From NCBI GenBank assembly GCA_013298125.1, contig JAAFJP010000015.1, positions 62,001-126,000 of the forward strand: a stretch of DNA of 64,000 bases. The letters run 5' to 3'. The notes beneath the pieces are model-generated. The model did no database searches. It had not been told where the DNA came from and saw nothing but the letters and a program-made list of their open reading frames with translations. Numbering within the stretch: position 1 is the stretch's first letter; the number at the start of each line of letters is the position of its first letter. A program made the position numbers and the translations under genes. This document shows positions 9,971-20,355 of the stretch, in pieces. The DNA comes from Cytophagales bacterium. GTDB taxonomy: Bacteria; Bacteroidota; Bacteroidia; Cytophagales; Spirosomataceae.

Positions 9971-10027
9971 AAAAGACTTCCTACAAAAGTGTTTTATAAT
10001 TCAAAACACTTTTGTAGGAAGTCTTTT
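9971..10027. terminator. Perfect 25-bp inverted repeat with 7-nt loop; bidirectional terminator-like or small palindromic element
   Basis: AAAAGACTTCCTACAAAAGTGTTTT (9971-9995) / AAAACACTTTTGTAGGAAGTCTTTT (10003-10027). Confidence 0.8.
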
Positions 10028-10139
10028 AAAGATCAGAAAGTTGAATTAAGCATATCTCTTTTTTGAAGAAAGGGCTTTATAATTTCGCATTTCATTACTT
10101 TCGAGTAGAAAGAGATTTGACCAGTATTTCAACCAATCA

Positions 10140-10748
10140 CTATTTCGCTGCCTTATAACGAGCCTCTGCACCATTCCAATCAACTACATTCCAGAAAGTG
10201 TCGATATAGTCAGGGCGTTTATTTTGGAATTTCAAATAATATGCGTGTTCCCAAACGTCCAAAGCAAGGATTGGTGTACCTTTTACATCTGCAACGTCCA
10301 TCAATGGATTGTCTTGATTTGGTGTTGAAGTTACTGCCAATGTTCCGTCAGCCTTCACGATTAACCACGCCCAACCCGAACCAAAACGCCCGATACCCGC
10401 TTTTTTGAATTCAGCTTTTAGGTTGTCTAATGAACCAAAAGTAGCATCAATGGCAGTTGCCAAAGTTCCTACTGGCGAACCCCCAGCGTTAGGTGCAAGG
10501 ATATTCCAGAAGAAAGTATGATTCCAGTGTCCACCGCCATTGTTACGTACAGGGGCAGGTAGTTTACTAATGCCAGCCATCAATTCCTCGATGGATTTTC
10601 CTTCTAAATCTGTTCCTGCAACGGCTGCATTAAGATTTGTGACATAAGCGTTGTGATGACGGTCATGGTGGATTTCCATAGTCAGTGCATCAAAATGAGG
10701 TTCTAACGCATCATTTGCGTAAGGTAATGGGTCTAATACGAATGCCAT
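10140..10748 (-). CDS. superoxide dismutase (Fe/Mn)
   Basis: [33 protein letters not shown]...[19 protein letters not shown]. Confidence 0.98.
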   Translation of the reverse strand: MAFVLDPLPYANDALEPHFDALTMEIHHDRHHNAYVTNLNAAVAGTDLEGKSIEELMAGISKLPAPVRNNGGGHWNHTFFWNILAPNAGGSPVGTLATAIDATFGSLDNLKAEFKKAGIGRFGSGWAWLIVKADGTLAVTSTPNQDNPLMDVADVKGTPILALDVWEHAYYLKFQNKRPDYIDTFWNVVDWNGAEARYKAAK

Positions 10749-10782
10749 TTTATTTGAGTTTATTTCTTTTTAATTTAATGAA

Positions 10783-10890
10783 ATTTTCAATTTTCAATAT
10801 TCAACACTCAATTTTCAAGTTTAGAGTAGTAAAACACTTGTACATTGAGCATTGAATGCGGAACGCCGCCCGATTGTGTATTGAAAATTA
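10783..10890. repeat. Intergenic inverted repeat with ~7-nt periodicity (TTTTCAA units / ATTGAAA units)
   Basis: ttttcaa ttttcaa tattcaa cactcaa ttttcaa gt ... acttgtacattgagcattgaa...tattgaaaatta. Confidence 0.65.
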
Positions 10891-10925
10891 AATATTGTTC
10901 ATTACGAAAACTATGAAAAAGATGA

Positions 10926-11363
10926 TTAAGTTCTAAGACGAGCAAAAAATCGTTTTAAAATTTCTTCGCAATCTTCTTGAAGTACCCCAAATGTGACTTG
11001 GGTTTTGGGATGAAGGATATTGGATTGGACTTTCTGAAAGCCTCTTTTTTCATCGGATGCACCCCAGACAATTCGCCCGATTTGTGACCAAAATATTGCC
11101 CCTGCACACATCACACAGGGTTCGAGTGTTACGTATAAAGTGCAGTCTTTCAGATATTTAGCTCCTAATTTTTGACTTGCCGCCGTCAATGCCAACATTT
11201 CTGCATGGGCGGTTACATCATTTAACTTTTCAGTTTGATTATATCCTTTGGCAATGATTTGGTCTTGGCAAACTACCAATGCCCCCACAGGAACTTCTCC
11301 TTCATCAAAAGCATTTTCGGCTTGTTGAAGGGCAAGGGACATGAAGTATTGGTCAGAAAACAT
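10926..11363 (-). CDS. tadA: tRNA adenosine(34) deaminase TadA / nucleoside deaminase
   Basis: DVTAHAEMLAL and TLEPCVMCAGAI zinc deaminase motifs. Confidence 0.94.
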   Translation of the reverse strand: MFSDQYFMSLALQQAENAFDEGEVPVGALVVCQDQIIAKGYNQTEKLNDVTAHAEMLALTAASQKLGAKYLKDCTLYVTLEPCVMCAGAIFWSQIGRIVWGASDEKRGFQKVQSNILHPKTQVTFGVLQEDCEEILKRFFARLRT

Positions 11364-11976
11364 TTTTGTATATTTCTTTCATTTGAACGGTGTAAGAGTC
11401 TATTACAATGGCATCTTCCATTTTATCATAATCTACATTTAGCCAAACTGTTCCATCGTCTGAGCGAACATAAGAATAAATTAATGCCTCGTACTGATTG
11501 ATGAGTATTATCTGTTTGACTGAAGGTATTTTTTTGTAGTTATGGAGTTTCGTCGAAAAATCATAACGACCCGTTGATGCGGATAATACTTCAATAATGA
11601 TGTATGGGTTTTCTAATTCCGTTTGGGCATTATCTCTAAAAGTGGGTTTACCTGAAACAACAGTTACATCTGCTTGATGAAAATTAGTTTGCCCTGGAAT
11701 TACGATTCCAAGACTACTACCCAGAACGTAGAAATTTGGTTTATCTTGATATATATTTCCCAAAATTCTACTGAGTGTTCCCACTATTAATTCATGAAAA
11801 AAAGAAGCAACTCCCATTAGTACAATGTTTCCGTTTATGTATTCAACTTTGTTATATTCTGTTTCGGATAAAAAATCTATAAACTCATCATAAGTAGCGG
11901 AAATAACCACAACTTTACCTTCGGCAAGTGTTTTTTTATCCTCTTCGGAGATATGTATTTTTTCAAGTAATTCCAT
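11353..11976 (-). CDS. Uma2 family endonuclease-like protein (DUF820)
   Basis: YEFI-type N-terminus, HQADVTVVSGKP, NPYIIIEVLSASTGRYDFSTKLHNYKKIPSVKQIILI; overlaps tadA start by 11 nt. Confidence 0.85.
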   Translation of the reverse strand: MELLEKIHISEEDKKTLAEGKVVVISATYDEFIDFLSETEYNKVEYINGNIVLMGVASFFHELIVGTLSRILGNIYQDKPNFYVLGSSLGIVIPGQTNFHQADVTVVSGKPTFRDNAQTELENPYIIIEVLSASTGRYDFSTKLHNYKKIPSVKQIILINQYEALIYSYVRSDDGTVWLNVDYDKMEDAIVIDSYTVQMKEIYKNVF

Positions 11977-12011
11977 ATTCTTTTTAAGTTCTATTATCTC
12001 ATTTTGGAAAT

Positions 12012-13094
12012 CTAACCTCTAATATACGCCTTATTCCGTAAATAAAAATCTACCAAAACCAAAGCCGCCATTGCCTCCACGATAGGCACGGCACGTGGCA
12101 CTACACAAGGGTCATGGCGACCTTTGCCTGACACTTTTACGGCATTACCTTCTGCGTCCACGCTGTCTTGATCTTGCATGATGGTTGCTACGGGTTTGAA
12201 GGCTACTCTGAAATAAATATCTTCTCCGTTCGAGATACCTCCTTGAATGCCCCCCGAGTGATTAGTTTTTGTTCTAACTCGCTCATTTTCATCTAAATAC
12301 ATCTCGTCGTTATGTTCTGAACCGTACATCTCTACACCCTCAAATCCACTGCCATATTCAAAACCTTTCACGGCATTGATGCTCAACATGGCTTTGCCTA
12401 ATTCGGCGTGAAGTTTATCAAAAACGGGTTCGCCCAAACCCACAGGTGTACCTGTGATTACGCAATTGACCACGCCCCCGATAGAATCTCCTTTTTTGCG
12501 AGTTTCATCAATTAAATCAAACATTTGTTGGGCGACCACTGGGTCAGGGCAACGGACGGCATTTTCTTCTGCCTTCGAGATGTCTAATTGTTGGTAAGGA
12601 GTCGATAATTTCAACTTCCCAACTTGCGAAACGTACGACTGGATTTCAACGCCCATTTCTTTCAAAATCATCTTCGCAATTGCCCCAGAGGCTACACGAG
12701 CGATGGTTTCACGGGCAGAACTACGCCCACCCCCACGATAATCACGATTGCCGTATTTGGCTGTATAGGTATAATCAGCGTGCGATGGACGAAACTGTTG
12801 GGCAATGTGTGAATAGTCCTTTGAACGTTGGTCTTCGTTCCGAATCACCATCGCAATGGGTGTGCCTGTGGTTTTGCCTTCAAATATGCCCGAAAGAACC
12901 TCAAACTCGTCAGCTTCACGACGTTGGGTCGTGATGCGAGATTGTCCAGGTTTGCGGCGGTCTAATTCTGATTGAATATAGGCAGAATCAAAGGTTACGC
13001 CCGATGGACAACCGTCTATAATTACGCCTACTCCTATGCCGTGAGATTCTCCGAAGGTGCTGATTTTGAATAACTTACCGTATGTACTGCTCAT
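12012..13094 (-). CDS. aroC: chorismate synthase
   Basis: [32 protein letters not shown]...; start reset from 13139 to the conserved Met, since the extension is repeat sequence. Confidence 0.97.
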   Translation of the reverse strand: MSSTYGKLFKISTFGESHGIGVGVIIDGCPSGVTFDSAYIQSELDRRKPGQSRITTQRREADEFEVLSGIFEGKTTGTPIAMVIRNEDQRSKDYSHIAQQFRPSHADYTYTAKYGNRDYRGGGRSSARETIARVASGAIAKMILKEMGVEIQSYVSQVGKLKLSTPYQQLDISKAEENAVRCPDPVVAQQMFDLIDETRKKGDSIGGVVNCVITGTPVGLGEPVFDKLHAELGKAMLSINAVKGFEYGSGFEGVEMYGSEHNDEMYLDENERVRTKTNHSGGIQGGISNGEDIYFRVAFKPVATIMQDQDSVDAEGNAVKVSGKGRHDPCVVPRAVPIVEAMAALVLVDFYLRNKAYIRG

Positions 13095-13126
13095 TTTAAA
13101 TTTATATTGTAGGGGCGTATCGCATA

Positions 13127-13250
13127 CCAATGCTGTCAACTTAAGGATTTACTTTTGTCAAAATATATTTAAAAAACCCGTTTGAACGCTGGTAGGGTTC
13201 AAAACCCTACCAGCGTTAGTCGGACAGATTTCTTAAATTGACAGCATTGG
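13127..13250. mobile_element. MITE-like element: terminal inverted repeats CCAATGCTGTCAA/TTGACAGCATTGG flanked by TA dinucleotides
   Basis: CCAATGCTGTCAACTTAAG...CTTAAATTGACAGCATTGG, ~124 bp, TA at 13125-13126 and 13251-13252, no ORF. Confidence 0.7.
13185..13217. repeat. Perfect 15-bp hairpin within the MITE-like element (AACGCTGGTAGGGTT caa AACCCTACCAGCGTT)
   Basis: Exact reverse complement arms, 3-nt loop. Confidence 0.9.
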
Positions 13251-13312
13251 TATAGCATACGCCCTCACCTGTACAAAGGGCGTATGCTATACGCCCCTAC
13301 CTATTAACAATT

Positions 13313-14788
13313 TTACTTTTTTCTATTGGGTAACAAAATATAAATCATCCCAATCAACATAATGACTATCAGGATGTTAGCTTCGTCTTTCAAGAGTTTG
13401 GTGATATTACTTTGCTCTTCTGACGAATCCACATTTTCTAAACCATCATAGACTGATGCCCCTTCCGTTGGGGTATCGGCAGTTTGGATAGTTTGCCCCG
13501 TAACGCCCAAGGCAATGTTTGATTTCAGCGTATCGTATCGGGCGGTTTGGGTATTGAAGTATATCCACTGAAAATATTTATTTAACACAAAGTTACCAGC
13601 CCGTTTTGGAATTATCTGAAAAGTGAAGGAATTTGTGGTAATAATTTTCCCATTTTGTGGTTCTGGGCGAACGTCTATTTTAGGCGTAAAAAAGTCAAAA
13701 ATACTATCATTCTTGATTTGAGGCAGTTTTACGTTATACCCATCACCCGTAATCTGGAGTTTGTATTGGACAGATTTTCCTGTACTGACCTTGTATTTAT
13801 CCAACGATTCTCGCCAAGAAAATTGACCCACCGATACCTCATGTTTCAAGGGGTGAGAAGGTAATTCTTTGGCTTTGATAGTGAATGGACGGGTTGTGAA
13901 AGAGATAAAACTGGTATTTTTTTTGCCATTTTTATCGGGTGTAAATTTCAATAAACGAAGATTAACCGAAGGAAAAAGAATGGCTTTGTTATTAAGAGGG
14001 TAAAATGTGGCTTGATAAAATTTGTATTGGGTATAATTTTTACCTTTAAGTGTAATGTCTGCGACCTTTGCCTCCTCAATTCCAAACGATTCCTCCCAAC
14101 AGTTTTCGGGTTTTATTTTTTTGGTAATAACAGGTATTTGTACTTCATTATGGTCAAATTGAATATCTGCGGCATTGTTTTTCGCTACATAAAAAGCTAA
14201 GGTTACTGTAAAGCCCTCTCCAACATAAGGATTTGATTTTGAAGAACTTAATGATAAAAAAGCATCCTCTTTTGTATTAATATTTTGTAATTCTTCCTCT
14301 TCATTTTTACCCTCAATAAAATCCGTAAAATCTTCTTTTTCCTTAAAAAGTGGCGTGTCCTGATTGTTTGGGTCTTTTTTATCGGGCGAAATTGCTTTGC
14401 TCACTTTCACAGTAAATCCCTCCGCTTTCAGTTCAGAACCATTGACCATCACACTAAACGCAGGTACTTTTAGATTTCCCTCTTTTTGGGCTGCATAATT
14501 TTGGGTAATCGTACAGGTTGTAACTGACTGCCCACTTACAAACGAGCGTGCGGTCTGTTTTGATTTTCCTCTATCTTTAAAATTAGGCAACTTCGGAAAC
14601 ACACATTCTGGAGCAGGAGCATCGCCCACGAACTTAACCACCACCGTTACAATGAGGGGGTCTTCGAGCGTAATATTTTTATCTCCTATAACAAGGGAAA
14701 CATCGCTATTTTGTTGTGCTTTTGTCGTAAAACACAAAAAAAAGCAAAAAAATATTGGAATATTGATATAATAATTCTTAACTTTCAC
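13313..14788 (-). CDS. BatD-like (oxygen tolerance) membrane protein
   Basis: Signal peptide, VSLVIGDKNITLEDPLIVTVVVKF, tandem Ig-like domains, C-terminal TM (ILIVIMLIGMIYILLP). Confidence 0.85.
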   Translation of the reverse strand: MKVKNYYINIPIFFCFFLCFTTKAQQNSDVSLVIGDKNITLEDPLIVTVVVKFVGDAPAPECVFPKLPNFKDRGKSKQTARSFVSGQSVTTCTITQNYAAQKEGNLKVPAFSVMVNGSELKAEGFTVKVSKAISPDKKDPNNQDTPLFKEKEDFTDFIEGKNEEEELQNINTKEDAFLSLSSSKSNPYVGEGFTVTLAFYVAKNNAADIQFDHNEVQIPVITKKIKPENCWEESFGIEEAKVADITLKGKNYTQYKFYQATFYPLNNKAILFPSVNLRLLKFTPDKNGKKNTSFISFTTRPFTIKAKELPSHPLKHEVSVGQFSWRESLDKYKVSTGKSVQYKLQITGDGYNVKLPQIKNDSIFDFFTPKIDVRPEPQNGKIITTNSFTFQIIPKRAGNFVLNKYFQWIYFNTQTARYDTLKSNIALGVTGQTIQTADTPTEGASVYDGLENVDSSEEQSNITKLLKDEANILIVIMLIGMIYILLPNRKK

Positions 14789-14959
14789 CGTTATTTCTAA
14801 TGTTCATTCAATAAAGTTAAATACTTAGGGCGTGATTATTAGGAATAGAATTAATGAGTATTTAATACTAATTTAATCGTTAGTGCTTGACAACCAAGGA
14901 TTTACTCATTACTTTTAACCAAATTTAATCCTTCCCCCATAAAAAACACAATTAAAGCT

Positions 14960-15178
14960 ATGACAACTTTAGATTACGTCAAAGTTATTCTTGAAAAAGT
15001 TAGCTTCGATGCAAAATTATTCGAGAAAGAGTTAAGAAAAGCAATTAAAACCTTATTAACCGAAGAAATCAAAGAATTACGAACGTGGTGTTCCGAACAA
15101 TTCGGAAAAATGTACAATCAAGTGATAGACAAATGTTTCAGCAGAATGCGTAGAAAAAACGTCAGTTTAGCTATTTAG
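14960..15178 (+). CDS. small conserved-type hypothetical protein (72 aa)
   Basis: Clean ORF with following terminator; charged helical sequence. Confidence 0.6.
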   Translation: MTTLDYVKVILEKVSFDAKLFEKELRKAIKTLLTEEIKELRTWCSEQFGKMYNQVIDKCFSRMRRKNVSLAI

Positions 15179-15187
15179 AATTAATAA

Positions 15188-15225
15188 AAGAGCCGTTTCA
15201 AATTGTTTGAAACGGCTCTTTTTTA
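15188..15225. terminator. Rho-independent terminator
   Basis: AGAGCCGTTTCAAATTGTTTGAAACGGCTCTTTTTT. Confidence 0.92.
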
Positions 15226-16395
15226 TTCTTGATACACCTTCTTGTAAGCCGCTCCATCCACGACAATTTTTCCGATAATTTCTTTCATAATTTCTGATGT
15301 ACCACCCGCAATCGTACCTACACGAGCATCACGGTAGATTCTGCAAATGGGATAGTCCTCAATGTATCCAAATCCTCCAAAAAATTGCAAACAACCATCT
15401 GCCACTCGTTTTGCGAGTTCGGAGGTGAAGAGTTTTGCCATTGAACATTCTTTTACAACTACTTCGCCTTGTGTGAATTTCCAACAGGTTGAATAGACGT
15501 ACTCACGAGCAATGTCCACCTCGGTAGCCATTTCTGCGATTTTATGACGGATTGCCTGATATTTCGCAATTGGACGACCAAAGGTTTCTCTTTCGTGAAG
15601 GTATTGAATCGTTAACTCTAAACTCAATTCTGACCCTGCAACTGCCATAACGGCGGCAACTAATCGCTCTAATTGCAGACTTTCCATCAAATAATAAAAA
15701 CCCGCATTTTCCTGCCCGATTAAGTGCGTTACGGGTACACGCACATTGTCAAAACGTATTTCGGCAGTGTCTGAGCTATGCCAACCCATTTTGTTCAACT
15801 TAGTTCGAGAAACGCCTTCTGCATCCAAATCTACTACGATTAGGCTCACGCCTCCTGCTCCTGCCGCAGTATTGGTCTTGCAAGTTAGGGTGATAAAATC
15901 GCCATAAGTGCCGTTGGTGATGAAGGTTTTTGAACCATTGATTACATACTCATCGCCCTCACGAACAGCGGTTGTGAGAATAGCGGAAACGTCTGAACCA
16001 GCATTGGGTTCAGAGATACCGAGAGCCGCAATTTTTTCGCCCGCAATGGCAGGGGCAAGGTATTTTTCTTTCAAAAATGGACTCCCAATTTTGGCGATAT
16101 GATTAACCGCCATGTATTGATGCACACTCACGGCAGTTGAAAATCCGCCCATCGTGGAGCGGGCGATTTCTTCTAAAAACACTACTGAATACCACAAATC
16201 GGCATTTGTTCCTCCGTAATCTTCTGGAAAATTGATGCCTAAATAGCCTAAATCGCCCATTTTTTGGAAGACAGATTTAGGAATTTGGCGTTCAGTTTCC
16301 CATGTTTCAGCATTTGGGATAACTTCTTTTTCGATAAATTGACGAACTGATTGACGAAAAAGTTGATGGTCTTGATTGAAATATTGTGATGGCAT
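15223..16395 (-). CDS. acyl-CoA dehydrogenase
   Basis: ALGISEPNAGSDVSAILTTA, QFFGGFGYIEDYPICRIYRDARVGTIAGGTSEIMKEII. Confidence 0.96.
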   Translation of the reverse strand: MPSQYFNQDHQLFRQSVRQFIEKEVIPNAETWETERQIPKSVFQKMGDLGYLGINFPEDYGGTNADLWYSVVFLEEIARSTMGGFSTAVSVHQYMAVNHIAKIGSPFLKEKYLAPAIAGEKIAALGISEPNAGSDVSAILTTAVREGDEYVINGSKTFITNGTYGDFITLTCKTNTAAGAGGVSLIVVDLDAEGVSRTKLNKMGWHSSDTAEIRFDNVRVPVTHLIGQENAGFYYLMESLQLERLVAAVMAVAGSELSLELTIQYLHERETFGRPIAKYQAIRHKIAEMATEVDIAREYVYSTCWKFTQGEVVVKECSMAKLFTSELAKRVADGCLQFFGGFGYIEDYPICRIYRDARVGTIAGGTSEIMKEIIGKIVVDGAAYKKVYQE

Positions 16396-16579
16396 GAGTT
16401 TGTTGTTGAATTTTTCGTAAGTTCATAATAAACTTCTGATTAACAAAAAATTAAGTGAAACAAAAATGTTTGACCTTACGTTGTTTTTATGAGATAAATC
16501 AGTAATTTAGAGTGTGTAAAATTAGCAATAACAAACAATGATGGTTGATAAATAACAGATAAATAAACATTACAGAATT

Positions 16580-17104
16580 ATGGGTCGGAAAGTTTTAATT
16601 TTAAATCAAGATTATAGTGCATTAACGGTTTGTTCTATTCCCAAAGCATTTTTATTGGTCTTTTTGAAAAAAGCTGATTTGGTAGCGGAGTCTGCCACGG
16701 AGCAACTGCATTCCATTTCGCAATCCTTTCCGATGCCCTCTGTCATTCGTTTGCACCGTTATGTTTACTTGCCTTATAAGGGCGTGATGTTATCACGTCA
16801 GAATATTTTTAGGCGAGATAATAATTGCTGTCAATATTGTGGAAAAACGGACGATTTGACCCTCGACCACGTAATGCCAAAATCAAGAGGAGGAAAAACA
16901 TCGTGGGACAATCTCACAACGGCTTGTAAACGTTGTAATTCTCGAAAGGGAGACAATACGCCCGAAGAAGCCCAAATGCCTTTAAAAATCAAGCCATTCA
17001 AGCCTTCATTTGTGATGTTTTTGAGAGATTTTGGAGGAAGTATAGAAGATAGCTGGTTGCCGTTTTTGGGTAAGAAGAAAGAGAAAGTGTTGGTTGATCC
17101 TTGA
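16580..17104 (+). CDS. HNH endonuclease
   Basis: CCQYCGKTDDLTLDHVMPKSRGGKTSWDNLTTACKRCNSRKGD. Confidence 0.95.
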   Translation: MGRKVLILNQDYSALTVCSIPKAFLLVFLKKADLVAESATEQLHSISQSFPMPSVIRLHRYVYLPYKGVMLSRQNIFRRDNNCCQYCGKTDDLTLDHVMPKSRGGKTSWDNLTTACKRCNSRKGDNTPEEAQMPLKIKPFKPSFVMFLRDFGGSIEDSWLPFLGKKKEKVLVDP

Positions 17105-17668
17105 TTACGAATTATTTGGCTCTTTTCAAAGTTTTGACATACACTCAGACATCACTTACAACTTTTGGCACGTACATAGGTCATTTTGTTGAAAACTGTT
17201 TGCTGATAAAACCAAAAATTACCAAATAGACAATAATTTTCATTTCGTTAAACTACTAAAAATCAACGAGAATCAACAGTTTTGAAGTAATAGATTTCTA
17301 AATTTGATAATAATTTTTCAAAAGCACAAAACAATTTACTTCATCAGTTTGTAACACCTCTTAGTAAATCACAACACTCCACCAAGTAATTCTAAGAAAG
17401 ATATTTTTCATAAAAATTCATTCGTCTGGAAAATTAAGATTTTATCAAATTTCTTAACTAATCATCCCCAAAAAAGTCTTATTTAAAATCAATATTTGTA
17501 AATTCGTTTTCAAATTTTAATATAAAAGTAAGTTTAATTTTAATCATTAGTTTTTTTCTGATAAACCGCCACAAGTTGTAATACGTTTTTGCCAATTTAT
17601 TTGTCTGAACAAAACATCCTTGCTTTAAAACCAATATCAGTCCAGAACTATAATCCTTTCCTAAAACA

Positions 17669-18655
17669 ATGAGCAATACGCAACAACAGGTAGAACCTCT
17701 GTTAGTCGAAGACCCAAATCGCTTCGTACTTTTTCCTATCAAGCACAATGATATTTGGCAATTTTATAAAAAAGCCGAAGCCTCTTTCTGGACTGCCGAA
17801 GAGATTGACCTTTCGCAAGATACCAACGATTGGGAAAATCGTTTGAACGATGGTGAAAGACATTTCATCTCACACGTATTAGCCTTTTTTGCTGCCTCAG
17901 ACGGTATCGTGAACGAAAACTTAGCGGTTAATTTCCTTTCAGAAGTACAATACGCCGAGGCAAAATGCTTCTACGGTTTTCAGATTATGATGGAGAATAT
18001 TCACTCAGAAACGTATTCGTTGTTGATTGATACTTACATCAAAAATCCAACTGAAAAAGACAAAATGTTGCGTGCTGTTGATACAATTCCATGCGTTAAA
18101 AAGAAGGCAGATTGGGCTTTGCGTTGGATTGAGTCGGGTAATTTTGCTGAAAGATTAATTGCATTTGCAGCCGTTGAAGGTATTTTCTTTTCGGGTTCTT
18201 TCTGTTCTATTTTTTGGTTGAAAAAACGTGGTTTAATGCCAGGATTATCATTTTCAAACGAATTGATTTCGAGAGACGAAGGCTTACACTGTGATTTTGC
18301 CTGTATGTTATATACCGACCATATCAAAAATCAATTAGATCCAGAATCCATTTATACCATTATTTTGGATGCTGTTTCTATCGAAAAAGAATTTGTAACT
18401 GATGCTTTGCCAGTTTCGTTAATCGGAATGAATGCTGAGTTGATGTGTGAATATATTGAGTTTGTAGCTGACCGTTTGTTGGTGGCTTTGGGCTTAGATA
18501 AACAATTCAATACACAAAATCCTTTCGATTTTATGGAAATGATTTCGTTGCAAGGCAAAACAAATTTCTTTGAGAAACGTGTAGCTGAGTACCAAAAATC
18601 AGGTGTAATGTCAGAGAAAGAGACGATGGCGTTCTCGTTGGATGAAGATTTTTAA
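17669..18655 (+). CDS. nrdB: ribonucleoside-diphosphate reductase, beta subunit (class I)
   Basis: [38 protein letters not shown]...[20 protein letters not shown]...[16 protein letters not shown]. Confidence 0.97.
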   Translation: MSNTQQQVEPLLVEDPNRFVLFPIKHNDIWQFYKKAEASFWTAEEIDLSQDTNDWENRLNDGERHFISHVLAFFAASDGIVNENLAVNFLSEVQYAEAKCFYGFQIMMENIHSETYSLLIDTYIKNPTEKDKMLRAVDTIPCVKKKADWALRWIESGNFAERLIAFAAVEGIFFSGSFCSIFWLKKRGLMPGLSFSNELISRDEGLHCDFACMLYTDHIKNQLDPESIYTIILDAVSIEKEFVTDALPVSLIGMNAELMCEYIEFVADRLLVALGLDKQFNTQNPFDFMEMISLQGKTNFFEKRVAEYQKSGVMSEKETMAFSLDEDF

Positions 18656-18669
18656 TCTATTGAATTGAC

Positions 18670-18725
18670 GTAGGGGCGTATCGCATACGCCTCGGACAAA
18701 ACGGGCGTATGCAATACGCCCCTAC
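18670..18725. repeat. GTAGGGGCGTATCGCATACGCC inverted repeat between convergent genes
   Basis: gtaggggcgtatcgcatacgcctcggacaaaacgggcgtatgcaatacgcccctac. Confidence 0.88.
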
Positions 18726-18737
18726 AATTCGTAAATG

Positions 18738-18777
18738 TAAAAAAGCCTTAAATCATTACGATTTGAGGCTTTTTTGC
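18738..18777. terminator. Rho-independent terminator (bidirectional)
   Basis: AAAAAAGCCTTAAATCATTACGATTTGAGGCTTTTTT. Confidence 0.85.
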
Positions 18778-19154
18778 GTTTCAAGCATCATTTTCATTTT
18801 TTCATGAATCAAATTAATCGCTTTTAATGGACGTACCATCACTTTGAAATCTACGATTTTTCCTTCTTCATTCCACGAAATCATATCCACACCATTTACA
18901 AAAATTCCATCAATTTCAGTGGTGAACTCCAAAATAGCGTTTGAGTCATTAGTTAATTCTCGCACATAGGTAAACTTAGGCGTTACGAAGGTGTGAAATG
19001 CCGCCATCAGATAGAGCGTAACGATTTTCTTACCTTCGATTAGATTATGTACAATGGGCGAATGTAGCACAACTTCATCTGCTAAGATAGTGTCGAGGTG
19101 ATTAGTATTTCGTTCTTTGATGGCTTGATGCCAAATTTCGAGGGGATTATTCAT
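18756..19154 (-). CDS. SnoaL/NTF2-like domain protein
   Basis: MNNPLEIWHQAIKERNTNHLDTILADEVVLHSPI; ~130 aa NTF2-like architecture. Confidence 0.8.
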   Translation of the reverse strand: MNNPLEIWHQAIKERNTNHLDTILADEVVLHSPIVHNLIEGKKIVTLYLMAAFHTFVTPKFTYVRELTNDSNAILEFTTEIDGIFVNGVDMISWNEEGKIVDFKVMVRPLKAINLIHEKMKMMLETQKSLKS

Positions 19155-19180
19155 GTTTAGTTTTTGTTTTTGAATATTGT

Positions 19181-20206
19181 TTATTTCAAAAAACTCTTCA
19201 AAATCCCAATCTCAGCCATTGGGTTTCCTTTTTCGTAAAGAATCCTGTAAACAGCATCAATAATGGGCATTTCTACGTCGTGCTGTTCGTTGATTTTGTG
19301 AATACTTTTTACGGCATAAAATCCTTCTGCAATCATATTCATTTCTATTTGTGCCGACTTCACAGAGTAACCTCTCCCAATCATATTCCCGAAGGTACGA
19401 TTCCTTGAAAATTGTGAATAAGCTGTTACCAACAAATCTCCCAAATAACCCGAACTATGTAAATCTCGATTGGCTTGTGGGTAAACAATATCTAAAAACC
19501 TCTTGATTTCCTGCATGGCGTTGGAAACCATCACCGCCTGAAAATTATCTCCAAAACCCAAGCCGTGCGTTATTCCGCACGCCATTGCTACGATATTTTT
19601 GATAACGGCACAATACTCAACACCGTACAGATCTGCCACGGGATTGGCTTGAATATATCGACAAGTCATCAAATTTGAAAACTCTTGGGCTAAGGCAAGA
19701 TTGGGTGAACCAATGGTAAGATAGGACTGTTTTTCCTGAGCCACTTCTTCGGCATGGCAGGGTCCCGCAATCACGCACATTTGGGTTATGGGTACGCCAA
19801 AGACCTTTTCCATCCAATCCGTTACCAACATATTTTCATCGGGAATCATACCTTTGATGGCTGAAACGACCTTTTTCCCTGCAAAATGATTGCGAGTCAA
19901 GTTCTTCAACGCATCAGGCACAAAAGCCGCTGGCACTGCAAGTACCACATAATCAACCCCTTGGAGGGCATCGTACATTTTATAATACGCCTTCACCTTC
20001 CTCGGATTTAGTGGGGCATCGGTCAGATAAGATGGATTGTGATTGTATTTCTTGATAAAATCTACGTCCGATTTACGGCGTAACCACCACTTGACACGGA
20101 CGTTGTTTTCAGTCAAAATCTTAATAATTGCCGTAGCCCAACTACCACCACCCAATACTGCGATTTGGGTTGGGAGATTCTTTTTAAATGCTGGAATTTC
20201 TGTCAT
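19181..20206 (-). CDS. gpsA: NAD(P)H-dependent glycerol-3-phosphate dehydrogenase
   Basis: IAVLGGGSWATAIIKILTEN...VVLAVPAAF...GPCHAEEVAQ...YCAVIKNIVAMACGITHGLGFGDN. Confidence 0.96.
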   Translation of the reverse strand: MTEIPAFKKNLPTQIAVLGGGSWATAIIKILTENNVRVKWWLRRKSDVDFIKKYNHNPSYLTDAPLNPRKVKAYYKMYDALQGVDYVVLAVPAAFVPDALKNLTRNHFAGKKVVSAIKGMIPDENMLVTDWMEKVFGVPITQMCVIAGPCHAEEVAQEKQSYLTIGSPNLALAQEFSNLMTCRYIQANPVADLYGVEYCAVIKNIVAMACGITHGLGFGDNFQAVMVSNAMQEIKRFLDIVYPQANRDLHSSGYLGDLLVTAYSQFSRNRTFGNMIGRGYSVKSAQIEMNMIAEGFYAVKSIHKINEQHDVEMPIIDAVYRILYEKGNPMAEIGILKSFLK

Positions 20207-20355
20207 TCTGTAAAGTTACGGATTTAACAAAATATCATTCCAAAACAATTCGTTAAATTTACAGTGTGAGCAAGGAGTAAAGTTTGTAGTGGTATATTTT
20301 TTATACTGCCTACTGCCAACTACTCACTGCCTACTATCAATAATCTGTAAAATCT

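Larger units (their letters stand above)
13109..13300. repeat. GTAGGGGCGTAT-type palindromic element, interrupted by a nested element
   Basis: gtaggggcgtatcgcata ... tagcatacgccctcacctgtacaaagggcgtatgctatacgcccctac; shares ends with 4892-4956 and 18670-18725. Confidence 0.8.

Noticed and set aside
16580-17104. HNH gene as a homing endonuclease or retron/defence component
   Set aside because: Stand-alone HNH of a type common in Bacteroidota chromosomes; no intron, intein or partner genes seen.
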